Shown here one piece after another: positions 1 through 8,717 of a stretch of 64,000 nt of DNA; position 1 is the first letter of the stretch; every line of letters begins with the position of its first letter. Origin of the DNA: CAWIVJ01 sp963839525 (GTDB lineage Bacteria > Cyanobacteriota > Vampirovibrionia > Gastranaerophilales > Gastranaerophilaceae); assembly GCA_963839525.1 (NCBI GenBank), contig CAWIVJ010000007.1:1-64000 (forward strand), written 5' to 3'. Position numbers and translations under genes: made by a program. Below the pieces are notes generated by a model, which had not been told where the DNA came from, did not search any database, and saw only the letters and a program-made list of their open reading frames with translations.

Positions 1-549
1 CTCAATGTAACCGACAGGCAGGGGAAAGTTAAAAACATTACAATTCAACGGATGCGGGCATTAAAAACTTCTCAATTAAGGCTTGTTGTTATAACGCCCG
101 ACCGATTTATAAACGATAATGCGGAAGAAACCCGTTTGCATGGGGAGTGCGTTGAAGTTTTACAGTTTGATAATTTAATTGAAAATAATTTTTGTATAAA
201 ATCCATTTTTGAATTTAATCAAAAAAATATTGATAATCTCAAAAGTCAATTTGAACTTGTTATTATAAGTGAAAAAGAGAGTTTTCTGCAAGGTCAAAAA
301 CTCAAACTTTCTAGTCAGCCATTTAAAGTTTTACTGTATTTTGCAAAAAATCCAAATATACCAATTCCAAGAGATATTTGTATATCAAATATATGGTCGG
401 CGGATTATCCAAATGGCGATAAAATGCTTGCGGATAACATTGCCTTTATTCGCTCAGCAATAAAAAAGGTTACAACCGAAAATTATATTGAAGCTAAAAA
501 CAAACAAATAACCTTTAAGTTAGATAAAACAAAGATTTACACTATATAG
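1..549 (+). CDS. Winged-helix regulator-like protein, C-terminal part
   Basis: The frame is open from the first base, so the start lies left of the window and about 182 residues are visible. The last 80 residues look like an OmpR/PhoB-type winged helix: a helix FKVLLYFAKNP, a recognition region around ICISNIW and a final beta-hairpin near the stop. No receiver domain is visible. It is probably a DNA-binding regulator of the mobile region, but the family call rests on pattern only. It is followed at once by a terminator hairpin. Confidence 0.5.
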   Translation, partial: LNVTDRQGKVKNITIQRMRALKTSQLRLVVITPDRFINDNAEETRLHGECVEVLQFDNLIENNFCIKSIFEFNQKNIDNLKSQFELVIISEKESFLQGQKLKLSSQPFKVLLYFAKNPNIPIPRDICISNIWSADYPNGDKMLADNIAFIRSAIKKVTTENYIEAKNKQITFKLDKTKIYTI

Positions 550-560
550 ATTTATTTTTT

Positions 561-594
561 AAAATCCCTCGTTTTTTAGACGGGGGATTTTTTT
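561..594 (+). terminator. Rho-independent terminator
   Basis: AAATCCC pairs with GGGATTT around a short loop and is followed by a run of T. It ends the winged-helix gene whose stop is at 549. Confidence 0.75.
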
Positions 595-721
595 CGTATT
601 TTTTCGGCAAAATTTCGTAAAAAATCGTATTTTTTTAGGGAAGCGGGTTTTGGAAATTCCTTTTAAAGTGTGGATATACAGAACGGAACAAAAGGAAACA
701 CACAAAGGCGACCTAAAAATC

Positions 722-901
722 ATGAAAAATTTTAGAAAACGAAATTTCATAGAAAAAACAAAGGCTGAATTTCAAAAATATTCACCAACCCCGATAAGTG
801 ATGACGAGGCTATTGAAATACAAAAAAATCTTTTTGGCGTTATCGGCTTGCTTATTAAATGGGATAACAACGAAAAAAAACAAAAAACCTTGCAAGGTTG
901 A
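722..901 (+). CDS. Small hypothetical protein of the mobile region
   Basis: 59 residues from the ATG at 722. An upstream start at 650 would add 24 residues but has no clear ribosome site. The protein is basic at the N-terminus and has a mixed helix around DDEAIEIQKNLFGVIGLL. I do not recognise the family. It lies 26 bases before the next gene on the same strand and is probably co-transcribed with it. Confidence 0.4.
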   Translation: MKNFRKRNFIEKTKAEFQKYSPTPISDDEAIEIQKNLFGVIGLLIKWDNNEKKQKTLQG

Positions 902-927
902 TATTACATAAAATAGGAGACAAAAAC

Positions 928-1362
928 ATGTCAAAAAAAATCAAATTAAAAAACCTGAAAAGTCGGCAGTCTTACACTACAAGACAACTCGCACAAGTGT
1001 TAGATGTTCACATTCGAACTGTGCAAATGTGGAAAAGTGAAGGCTTAAAGCCGATTGAAAACACTGTACCGCTTTTGTTTATGGGCTTTGAAGTCAAAGA
1101 CTTTATTCAACAACGGCAAAAAGACAAAAAAATCAAACTCACAAAAAATCAATTCTATTGTGTAAAGTGCAAAAAAGCCGTTATGAGTAAAGAAAACGGA
1201 ATTGAAATTATCAGAACACAAAAACTTATCGGCAAAGACCTTTTGGCTGAATTGATTTTAAGAGGTGAGTGCGAATTTTGCGGATGCAAATTAAACCGCT
1301 TTTCTCATGTCGGCAAACTTGATGAAATCAAGCAAACCTTTACTATCAAAGGGGGTGAATAA
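928..1362 (+). CDS. HTH (MerR/excisionase-like) protein with C-terminal zinc ribbon
   Basis: 144 residues. The ATG at 928 follows a good ribosome site (AGGAGA), so the longer frame starting at 898 is not used. Residues about 15-55 form an HTH (YTTRQLAQVLDVHIRTVQMW) of the kind found in excisionases and small plasmid regulators. Two CxxC pairs, around YCVKCKK and CEFCGCK, suggest a zinc-binding ribbon at about residues 75-130. It probably regulates mobile-element genes. It runs 2 bases ahead of the next gene, as in an operon. Confidence 0.6.
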   Translation: MSKKIKLKNLKSRQSYTTRQLAQVLDVHIRTVQMWKSEGLKPIENTVPLLFMGFEVKDFIQQRQKDKKIKLTKNQFYCVKCKKAVMSKENGIEIIRTQKLIGKDLLAELILRGECEFCGCKLNRFSHVGKLDEIKQTFTIKGGE

Positions 1363-1364
1363 AG

Positions 1365-2030
1365 ATGAGTAAATCAGCCCTTGAAAAAATTGAATTTGAC
1401 AATTTCGTTTCGGAATATATTAATTTCCGAAATCAAGCAGGCGGGTATTTCTTGAAAATGGCAGAAACTATCGCGCGGGCAAAGTCAAAAATGAAGCCTA
1501 AAACATTTAAGAAATTTTTGAATGACCCGTTAGTGAACCTCAAACGCTTGCAGGCAAAGAAATTGATAACCATTTATGAGGTTGCAAAAAGTGATAGTCG
1601 ACTAACAAATTTTTTCAACAAAGAAGGGGTCGAAAAGTCTTATTTGATAACAATTATCAAGGATAATGATACTCGACACCAGTTTATTGAAATTATCGAA
1701 GACGACGTGTTCACGGTTAAACAGACAAAGCAGGCGGTCAAACTCATTTCCGACAATCAGAAAACACCTAGCGAAGCAGTGGAAGCGGTTAAAAATCGTC
1801 AATCGCTTCCGACGCCCGCGCCGAGTGTTCAAAAGACAATCCCGCTTGAAAAGTATAAAAATCTTGAGGCGGATTATCAAAAACTTTTGGCAAAAAATCA
1901 GGAACTGGAAGAACAGCTTGCAAAAATATCAAAAAATGACCTCGTTCCCTTACCTAAGAACACTCAAGAAAACAATCTTTTTTCATCAATGTTTGATGAG
2001 AACGGAAAGCATAAGTTTCACCCTCAATAA
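1365..2030 (+). CDS. Hypothetical coiled-coil plasmid-type protein
   Basis: 221 residues with a strong ribosome site (GGGGGTG) inside the end of the previous gene. The first 130 residues are predicted helical and charged. A proline-rich hinge (PTPAPS) follows near residue 146, then a coiled coil around LEADYQKLLAKNQELEEQ and a hydrophilic tail. The layout resembles replication- or partition-associated accessory proteins of plasmids and conjugative elements, but no diagnostic motif is present. Function unknown. Confidence 0.5.
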   Translation: MSKSALEKIEFDNFVSEYINFRNQAGGYFLKMAETIARAKSKMKPKTFKKFLNDPLVNLKRLQAKKLITIYEVAKSDSRLTNFFNKEGVEKSYLITIIKDNDTRHQFIEIIEDDVFTVKQTKQAVKLISDNQKTPSEAVEAVKNRQSLPTPAPSVQKTIPLEKYKNLEADYQKLLAKNQELEEQLAKISKNDLVPLPKNTQENNLFSSMFDENGKHKFHPQ

Positions 2031-2054
2031 GGTATTATATGAGGTCTTAAACAG

Positions 2055-2094
2055 CCTCGTGAACACTGACAATCAAGGCATGAAATTTACGAGG
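2055..2094 (+). repeat. Inverted repeat upstream of the integrase-like start
   Basis: CCTCGTGAA and TTTACGAGG form an 8-of-9 inverted repeat around a 22-base loop, 43 bases before the start of the integrase-domain gene. No T-run follows, so a simple terminator is unlikely. It could be a recombinase or regulator site. Confidence 0.4.
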
Positions 2095-2136
2095 TTAAAA
2101 ACGTAGTACAAAAGTTAAAAAAATGGAGATAAAAAA

Positions 2137-4563
2137 ATGACAAAAATTAACGCAAAAAACGAAAAAATTAAAAACAAATATTATGAGTATTTGCAAGAAA
2201 ATCAAGGATTTTCACTTAACACAATTACGGCAATCAAAAAATCAATTTACCGTTATGAGGAATTTTCCGACTTTGAGGACTTTTCAAAATTCTCAAAGAA
2301 AAAAGCGGTAGAGTTCAAAGCGTGGCTTGAAGCTAAAAAAGACCCTCGCACAAAAAAACAAATTTCGGTTACAACTTGTTATCACTACTTAAGAAGCCTT
2401 AAAGACTTTTTCAAATGGCTTTCATTTCAACCCGGTTACAAAAGCAAAATCAATATGACCGAAGTTGAATTTTTAAGACTTCCAAAAGAAAAAGCACGCA
2501 TCGCAGTCGCATCAAAACGCGAACATTGGAGTAAAACAATTTGGGATATAAAAGAAGGAAGATTTCCCAGATTAAAAGCTGAAATAAGAAATACACCGGT
2601 AAAAGAATTAATAGAAGAAGAGCAAGACTTATACATTAGATTGCATGGTAAATTAACAAACGAGTTAATTAATGCACTATTTTTTAATGCAAATCATATT
2701 GATACAGAAGGTAGAACACCTTTATTTTATTGCACAGATGAATTACAGGTCGAAAATTTAATTAAAAAAGGTGCTGATATTTTTCATAAAGATTTTAATG
2801 GTCAAACACCAATGCATAGATATTGTGAAATTGGAAATATTGAAATTGTTAAATTATTATCAGAAAATGGTGTAAATCATATGGTTAAAGATAATAAAGG
2901 AGTTACCCCACTAGATTTAGCAACTCGAAATGGACATAATGATGTTTCAAAGCTTTTTGATGTAGGCACAAAAGGTTTTTCCAAAATAATTGGAATGGCT
3001 GATCTAAAGACAGAATTAAGAAATGGTGTTATCTCCCCATTAACTAATCCTAAGTTCCAAGAAAGAGGTATTAAACCTTTAAATGGTATTGTTCTTCATG
3101 GCTTATCAAGAGTAGGTAAATCATATATGGCTGAGGCTTTAGCAGAAGAGCTGGGTAGAAATTACTATAAAATTAAATGTACAGATTTTGGAAACGAATA
3201 TCAACATAAAACAGCACAATTATTGAGAGAACGGTTTCAATCAGGATCAAATTATGGCGTTCTGATTTTGGATGATATAGAAGCTATCGCACCGTCAAGA
3301 GAAGCTTTGGATGGTTGTGCATCTGCTGTTGATATAACAGAACAAGTAAATGTTTTACTAGAAGAACTTATAGAATGTCGTAAAAGGGGTATTTTTGTTA
3401 TTGCGACAGCTAATAATCCTCAAAAAATAGACAAAGCTGTAAAGGATAGGTTTTCTAGGTCATTTTTTGTTTCGCCACCTGATTTACAAGCTAGAATAGG
3501 TCTTTTTAGACATGAATTAAGTAAAATTCCTACAGATGATAAAATTGATATAAAAGAATTATCACAAAAAACTAAGAATTATACTGCTGAAAAAATTGAA
3601 ATTGTAGTAAACGAAGCAAATATTGCTTCAATTAATAATAATCAAGATGTAGTTACAATGACTAATCTAATGGATGCTCTTAAGAAAATAAAAGCCCCGA
3701 TTTCTCAAAGTGAACTGGAAGAATATAGATTAAATATTCCGACCACAGAAACAGGTGGGACTGCAAATAGTTCACAAATAATTACATTTACAGATGTTGC
3801 AGGAATGAAAGATATAAAAATGAAATTGGAGGATGATATAATATTGCCTCTAAGTAACCCTGAACTATACAAAAAAGTCGTTGGTAAGTCTCCAAATGGT
3901 CATCTTTTTTACGGACCTCCTGGATGTGGTAAAACTTGGATTGCAAGAGCTTTGGCTGGAGAATCCGGAAGAAGTTTCTTTGAAATGGATTCTTTAGCTA
4001 GTGAATCTGTATTACTGATTAAAAAAGTATTTGAAACAGCAAAATATAATTCTCCATCAATTTTATTTATTGATGAAATAGAAGCATTTGTTCCTCCAAG
4101 AGGTGCTGGTGTTACTACTGTTAGCGAAAATAAAATTACATCTGAGTTCCTTAGACAACTTAATGACTGTGGAAAGGATGATGTATATGTTATTGCTGCT
4201 ACAAATCATCCAGAATTAATAGATGATGCAGTAAAAAGAACAGGAAGATTTGATAAGAAAACTTTTATCCCTCCACTTGACAAAGAAGCAAGAGAAGAAT
4301 TATTTAGGATTAATTTTAGGAATTATGAGTATTTAGAAGAAGGTGTTGATTTTAAAGTATTAGCAGATTTAACACACAATTTTACAGCTGCACAGATTAA
4401 TAAAATTATTATGGATATACAACAAAAAGTTTTCAAAGAAATTGCAAAAAAAGTAGATATTAATAGCAAGGTAACTCAACAAAAATTAGTTGATGCTATT
4501 AAGGAAACTGTTCCTGAACTTACTGATGAAATTGTTAAAAATTTCAAAAAATTATTAAAGTAA
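2137..4563 (+). CDS. Chimeric protein: integrase core-binding domain + ankyrin repeats + two AAA+ ATPase domains
   Basis: 808 residues, ATG preceded by AAATGGAGAT. Residues 1 to about 134 look like the SAM-like core-binding domain of a tyrosine integrase (FSLNTITAIKK, YHYLRSLKDFFKWL), but no integrase catalytic domain follows. From about 190 to 275 there are ankyrin-type repeats (GRTPLFY, GQTPMHRYC, GVTPLDLATRNGH). AAA+ domain 1 has a Walker A GLSRVGKS near residue 321 and a Walker B VLILDD near 374. AAA+ domain 2 has GPPGCGKT near 592, ILFIDE near 642 and an arginine-finger region RTGRFD, as in CDC48/FtsH-like enzymes. The AAA+ half is probably a protein remodeller. The reading frame is continuous across the join, which may reflect a recombination event rather than an evolved fusion. 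Confidence 0.75.
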   Translation: MTKINAKNEKIKNKYYEYLQENQGFSLNTITAIKKSIYRYEEFSDFEDFSKFSKKKAVEFKAWLEAKKDPRTKKQISVTTCYHYLRSLKDFFKWLSFQPGYKSKINMTEVEFLRLPKEKARIAVASKREHWSKTIWDIKEGRFPRLKAEIRNTPVKELIEEEQDLYIRLHGKLTNELINALFFNANHIDTEGRTPLFYCTDELQVENLIKKGADIFHKDFNGQTPMHRYCEIGNIEIVKLLSENGVNHMVKDNKGVTPLDLATRNGHNDVSKLFDVGTKGFSKIIGMADLKTELRNGVISPLTNPKFQERGIKPLNGIVLHGLSRVGKSYMAEALAEELGRNYYKIKCTDFGNEYQHKTAQLLRERFQSGSNYGVLILDDIEAIAPSREALDGCASAVDITEQVNVLLEELIECRKRGIFVIATANNPQKIDKAVKDRFSRSFFVSPPDLQARIGLFRHELSKIPTDDKIDIKELSQKTKNYTAEKIEIVVNEANIASINNNQDVVTMTNLMDALKKIKAPISQSELEEYRLNIPTTETGGTANSSQIITFTDVAGMKDIKMKLEDDIILPLSNPELYKKVVGKSPNGHLFYGPPGCGKTWIARALAGESGRSFFEMDSLASESVLLIKKVFETAKYNSPSILFIDEIEAFVPPRGAGVTTVSENKITSEFLRQLNDCGKDDVYVIAATNHPELIDDAVKRTGRFDKKTFIPPLDKEAREELFRINFRNYEYLEEGVDFKVLADLTHNFTAAQINKIIMDIQQKVFKEIAKKVDINSKVTQQKLVDAIKETVPELTDEIVKNFKKLLK

Positions 4564-4565
4564 GT

Positions 4566-5060
4566 TTAATTATTTTTTTTACGAATTTTATTAATTATTT
4601 TACAAATACCAACTATAGCAGCATAAATTGAACCCGTAAACAATGCTCCTTTTGCAATTAACTTAGGAGTATAATGTAATTTTCCAAATAAAGGTTTTGA
4701 CGAAAATTTAGGTTTGTTTAGATAATCTACCAATTTATATCCTTTAGATATTTTATCAATAGCATTAAATATCCATTGGTCGACAGGATGTAATATTTTT
4801 TTCAACCCTTTAATTTTAATAGCGACTCTTTTAGGAGCATTAAGTAATTCAAAATATTCCTCAGTTCTTCCACTATCTTTAAGAAACTTAAGTTTTTCTC
4901 TATATTCACGACTGGCAGCATAAGTATCAAAATCTATATCAAATTCTTTTGCTATACCATGCAAAGAACCAAGGACTAAAGAACCACCCAGCCCTGCTGC
5001 TAAAAGATAGTTTTTGCTATTATTTTGTTTATTTGATGATATTTTTTGAACTTGTGTCAT
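4566..5060 (-). CDS. Hypothetical small membrane protein next to the AAA+ gene
   Basis: 164 residues, convergent with the AAA+ gene with only 2 bases between stops. The N-terminus (MTQVQKISSNKQ) resembles the MKVQQVSFKNN start of the next gene, suggesting a shared N-terminal signature. A hydrophobic glycine-rich stretch lies at about 18-35 (YLLAAGLGGSLVLGSLHG) and another at about 135-153 (GALFTGSIYAAIVGI), so two membrane segments are possible. The C-terminus is highly basic. Family not recognised. Confidence 0.5.
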   Translation of the reverse strand: MTQVQKISSNKQNNSKNYLLAAGLGGSLVLGSLHGIAKEFDIDFDTYAASREYREKLKFLKDSGRTEEYFELLNAPKRVAIKIKGLKKILHPVDQWIFNAIDKISKGYKLVDYLNKPKFSSKPLFGKLHYTPKLIAKGALFTGSIYAAIVGICKIINKIRKKNN

Positions 5061-5092
5061 ATATAACCTATTTCTTTTATTAAGTTATTTAA

Positions 5093-5962
5093 TTATTTAG
5101 AGTCTTTATAAGCTCTTTTTCTAACAATTTCTTCTGCATCTTGGGCAAATTTATCAATTTTATTTATGTCTTCTTGGCTAAATTTTGATAAAAAAGAGTG
5201 ATAGTGTCTGTCACCTTTAATGAACCCTCTAACATCAAGCAAGTCCCCTGGATGTTCACCAGCCTTTTTAAAGCCTTTAAGTATTAACAAAATAGAATCT
5301 TTGGATAAAACTTGTCCATATTCTTCAATAATTGCACTTAGAGGACTGGTAAGAACTTCTTCTACAGGTTCACCTTTTGTAAATTTATCATATAACCTTA
5401 CAAATTTATTTCCTACTTTTTCGGTTTTGTGCTCGGGTTTTAAATTTGAAATTCCTGCAAGTAAATCAAGAAGCTGGTCTTTAGAGCCGTATTTATCAAA
5501 TTGCCCCATAATAGCAAGAGCTTTTTGTTCATCCAAACAAGCAGACCCAATTATACTATCAATGTACTTTGCTTTTTCTTTAGCAAACTCAACTGGATTT
5601 GTTTCATCATATTTGAATTTAGGTTTTGGTAATTCAAGTTTCGGTTTTGTCGGAACTATAGATGGCCCATCTTTAATAGTTGGCTTTGATTGAGGAGTTT
5701 GTTTTGGATGATCTACATCTCCAACTGTTTTTTTTCCTTTAAATAATTTGTTTAAAAATTCACCTATTTGTTTATGCTTTACAATTGCAACAATTAAAGT
5801 AACTACTCCTAAACCTGCTAAAATATATTTACCCGTGTTATCCTTTTTGCTAGAGGCTTCAAACTTATCAGAGGATGTTGTAATAACAGTACTCTGCTCT
5901 GAACTTGTTCTTTGTTCAGGAGTAATAGAATTATTCTTAAAAGAAACTTGTTGAACTTTCAT
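5093..5962 (-). CDS. Hypothetical membrane-anchored protein, intact paralogue of the pair
   Basis: 289 residues from the ATG at 5962, which follows AGGGTG; a GTG one codon earlier is also possible. A Ser/Thr-rich N-terminus precedes one membrane segment at about 47-62 (YILAGLGVVTLIVAIV). A proline/lysine linker follows (PTKPKLELPKPKFKYD), then a helical domain from about residue 120 containing NPVEFAKEK, GDLLDVRGFIKGDRHYHSF and a charged end. The gene just upstream is a paralogue with the same linker and tail. The family is not known to me; the layout of anchor, proline linker and helical domain suits a surface-exposed protein. Confidence 0.6.
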   Translation of the reverse strand: MKVQQVSFKNNSITPEQRTSSEQSTVITTSSDKFEASSKKDNTGKYILAGLGVVTLIVAIVKHKQIGEFLNKLFKGKKTVGDVDHPKQTPQSKPTIKDGPSIVPTKPKLELPKPKFKYDETNPVEFAKEKAKYIDSIIGSACLDEQKALAIMGQFDKYGSKDQLLDLLAGISNLKPEHKTEKVGNKFVRLYDKFTKGEPVEEVLTSPLSAIIEEYGQVLSKDSILLILKGFKKAGEHPGDLLDVRGFIKGDRHYHSFLSKFSQEDINKIDKFAQDAEEIVRKRAYKDSK

Positions 5963-6044
5963 CACACACCCTATTATTTATATTAAAACATAAAGTCGTA
6001 TAAAATTGCCTAGTTATAATAAATATTATCCAGTTGTATAAAAG

Positions 6045-6981
6045 TTAGTCTTTATAAACTCTTTTTCTGACGATTTCTTCCGCATCTTGGGCGAGTTTAT
6101 CAATTTTATCTAAATCTTCTTGGCTAAATTTTGATAAAAAAAGAGTGATAGTGTCTGTCACCTTTAATGAACCCTCTAACATCAAGCAAGTCCCCTGGAT
6201 GTTCACCAGCCTTTTTAAAGCCTTGAATTATTAATTTGATAGAATCTGTTGATAAAACATTTCCATAATCTTCAAGTATTGCAGATAAAGGACTAGTTAG
6301 AATTTTTTCAATATCAGGTTCCTTTTTTGCAAATTTATCATATAATTGCAAATACTTATTGGCTATTTTTTCTGTTTTGTTTGTTATACAACAAATAGAA
6401 GTTAATAATTCCATAAGCAATTCATTAGACCCGTATTGATCAAATTGTTCCATAACATTTAGTGCTATTTTTTCCGGATCATATGCATAACCTTCTTTTA
6501 AAAATTTATCGTTCTTAAAATATTTTGCAGCTACTTGAGCTGATTTTTCATCTGCAAAAATATAATTAATCGCATTTCTCATATAAGCATCTTTTTCTTT
6601 AGCAAATTCTACGGGATTTGTTTTATCATATTTAAAGTTAGGTTTTGGTAATTCAAATTTCGGTTTTGGCGGCACTATAGGCGGTTCATTTTTAACAAAT
6701 GTGTTTTTCAACTGTGGTTCTAATGAGGTCTTTTTAGAAGGTTTTTTAGAAGAACTTGAGAAAAAATCAGATATTTTAGCAAAAAATCCTTTTTTTACTT
6801 TTTCTGTCTCTTCCGAAAATTCTTTAAATGCTCTTTCAGCTTCATATGCAATTTCTTCAGTTATTTTTTTAGCCTCATCACCAAAATTTTTAAACCTTTT
6901 ACCGGTAAATGTCTGATATTGAATTTTTTTGTTGAACATAACTTTATCCCCGTGGGATATTTTACATGTTGTAATTTGCAT
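6045..6981 (-). pseudogene. Frameshifted paralogue of the adjacent membrane-anchored protein
   Basis: The open frame stops at 6124 after 285 residues (ending HYHSFFIKI), while the neighbouring paralogue continues with LSKFSQEDINKIDKF. The cause is one extra A in a run near 6136-6142 (7 versus 6 at the matching place in the neighbour). Reading past it restores the full tail to a stop at 6045. The linker PPKPKFELPKPNFKYD and the NPVEFAKEK domain match the neighbour. The N-terminus differs: it has a charged helical stretch and no clear membrane segment. A start at 6939 (MFNKKIQYQ), behind GGGGA, is an alternative. Confidence 0.65.
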
Positions 6982-6998
6982 TTTAAATTATCCTTATA

Positions 6999-7351
6999 TT
7001 ACAATATTTTCTTTGCTGAATCTATAACCGAATTTACAACTGTTTTTGTTACTTTTTCTGCATCAAATATTTTCTGAAAATACTTCAATCTTTCTAATCC
7101 TGCTTTGTCTAAACAACCCATTTCCTCAGCTTCTTTTAGCTTTTCAAATTCTGATAATTGGAGCGGGGCTATCATTTTATAGATTTTAACAAAATTGTTA
7201 TATCTCTCAGGTTCACATCTGTTTTGTACCATGAAATACAAAACTTAAATGGGTCTTAAATGGTTTTTCAGGCTCTGAAATATAATTATCAAAGGCTTTT
7301 TGTACTATTTTTTCTAATTTATCATTACTGTATGCACCCAATTCAGAAGAA
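6999..7351 (-). pseudogene. Remnant of a hypothetical gene, frameshifted and 5'-truncated
   Basis: The lower frame gives an 80-residue charged protein (7241-6999). The adjacent frame encodes a continuation upstream (KLEKIVQKAFDNYISEPEK and HLSFVFHGTKQ) that hits a stop at about 7219. The two pieces join by a one-base shift near 7215-7235, so this was one longer gene. Upstream it ends at about 7351, where an oppositely oriented metallopeptidase fragment begins. No family recognised. Confidence 0.45.
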
Positions 7352-7819
7352 TCTATTAACTATTATAGAGCATATGGGCGACGAAATTTTAATGCAATTG
7401 AAATTGCAAAAAAGTTTGGAATATTAGTTCTTAAACGAACTAATACCGATGGTAAAGGTAATATTGATTTTGACAGAGAAATTTATAGAGATGTAATTGA
7501 GGTCAAAGATAACACTGATAATATGACAATATGCCACGAATTTGGTCATAAAACATTACATCCTATAGTAGACAAAGTAGCTAGAAAAGGTGACACATCT
7601 CATCCAGTTGCTAAAATAGAAGAACAAGCAGAAAGTCGTGGTAGAGAAATTCTTTTGCCAGAAGAAATCGTATTAGAATATATAGAAGAAAAAGGTTTTA
7701 TAAATACAAAATACCTGAAAAAAACATTTGTTCGTGAATTTTCTAATACTTTTAATATTTCACTAATAACAGCTGAAATAAGATTAAAAGAATTAGGTTT
7801 TGTAATATCTAACATATAA
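7352..7819 (+). pseudogene. ImmA/IrrE-family metallopeptidase, 5'-truncated
   Basis: The frame reads INYYRAYGRRNFNAIEIAK and continues to a zinc-protease motif H-E-F-G-H (MTICHEFGHKTLH) at about 7529-7552, then a helical region with EEQAESRGREILLPEEIVLEY, typical of ImmA/IrrE (COG2856) proteins. These proteases usually cleave a repressor of a mobile element. No ATG, GTG or TTG with a ribosome site occurs ahead of the conserved part; the first ATG (7523) would remove the N-terminal half of the domain. The gene therefore seems cut at its 5' end by the join near 7345. Confidence 0.6.
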
Positions 7820-7831
7820 AAACCATTCTCC

Positions 7832-7880
7832 CCATGCCAGCCAAGACAGTATTAGTGTGTTATAATTGCTGTATTGTAGA
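7832..7880 (+). repeat. Flanking repeat, copy 1, with short hairpin
   Basis: It begins CCATGCCAGCCAA and contains ACAG ... CTGT arms. A similar 49-bp sequence lies at 8718, so the two copies bracket the HEPN gene. It may serve as the promoter/leader of that gene (TATAAT at 7861-7866). Confidence 0.4.
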
Positions 7881-7902
7881 AACAATAAGGGATTAAGCTA
7901 AA

Positions 7903-8601
7903 ATGGCGGATTTAGCAGAATTAAATAAATATCAGAGTACAATAAGCATTGAAAGACTTATGTCTTTTGTTTTACCGGAAGAAAATATTGAAAATGTTCC
8001 GCCGGAAGTTCTTATAAAACGCTATGAAGAAAATATTTTGATTTCACAGGCTTTTTATCCTGTTTTATCGGTTTTGGAAATAACTTTGCGTAACTCTATT
8101 GATACAATGCTAAAAACAAAATTCGGCGAAAACTGGATTGAAAAAGAACTTGCTAATCAAACTATTTTACAAGATTATGATTATAAATCTCTTAAAGAAA
8201 CCGCAGAAAAAATACACCTCAAATATAAAAATGAATATTTTTTAAGTGGAAAAATTATCTCAAATTTAACTCTCGGGTTTTGGGTAAGTTTATGTTCCAA
8301 AAAATATAATGTTTCAATATGGACCAAACAAGGTTGTTTTAAAGGTGTTTTTGTTAATTATCCGAATACAAAACAAGAGCAAATTGATGAAATATCAAAA
8401 AAATTAACTTCTATAAAAAAACTGCGGAATAAAATTTTTCACTATAAACCAATTTTAAAACAAAAAGATAAAATTTTAGGGAAGTATAATGAAATACTTG
8501 AAATATTAAGTTATTTGCCGATAGATGATACGAATATTCTTAATAATTCTTGTAATTTTAAAAATGTTTACAATTCTATTATTAAACATCAAAAAACCTA
8601 G
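7903..8601 (+). CDS. Abi-like HEPN-domain protein, probable abortive-infection RNase
   Basis: 232 residues, with AAGGGA 10 bases before the ATG. The all-helical protein resembles the Abi_2/AbiD-AbiF family: an early conserved block (FYPVLSVLEITLRNSID), a middle block (SNLTLGFWVSLCSK) and, at residues 175-180, the HEPN signature R-N-x3-H (LRNKIFHY). In characterised relatives the Rx4-6H motif forms a metal-independent RNase site that acts on host or phage RNA. It stands alone on its strand between two related repeats and has no obvious antitoxin next to it, so it may be self-regulated or phage-triggered. Confidence 0.7.
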   Translation: MADLAELNKYQSTISIERLMSFVLPEENIENVPPEVLIKRYEENILISQAFYPVLSVLEITLRNSIDTMLKTKFGENWIEKELANQTILQDYDYKSLKETAEKIHLKYKNEYFLSGKIISNLTLGFWVSLCSKKYNVSIWTKQGCFKGVFVNYPNTKQEQIDEISKKLTSIKKLRNKIFHYKPILKQKDKILGKYNEILEILSYLPIDDTNILNNSCNFKNVYNSIIKHQKT

Positions 8602-8634
8602 AGCACTATGCAAAGCAGGAAGAAACTCTAGGTT
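8595..8634 (+). repeat. Perfect 9-bp inverted repeat at the end of the HEPN gene
   Basis: AACCTAGAG at 8595 and CTCTAGGTT at 8626 are exact complements around a 22-base loop; the stop codon sits in the left arm. No T-run follows, so it is either a weak terminator or an mRNA-stabilising hairpin. Confidence 0.5.
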
Positions 8635-8717
8635 ACCTAATATTATTATACATTATTTTGTGTTATTTTTCAATATCTTTTGCTACACTTTGTTAAACAA
8701 AAGATAACTTGTTACTT

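Noticed and set aside
5220..5693. 157-residue plus-strand frame
   Set aside because: Antisense shadow of the 289-residue membrane-anchored protein gene.
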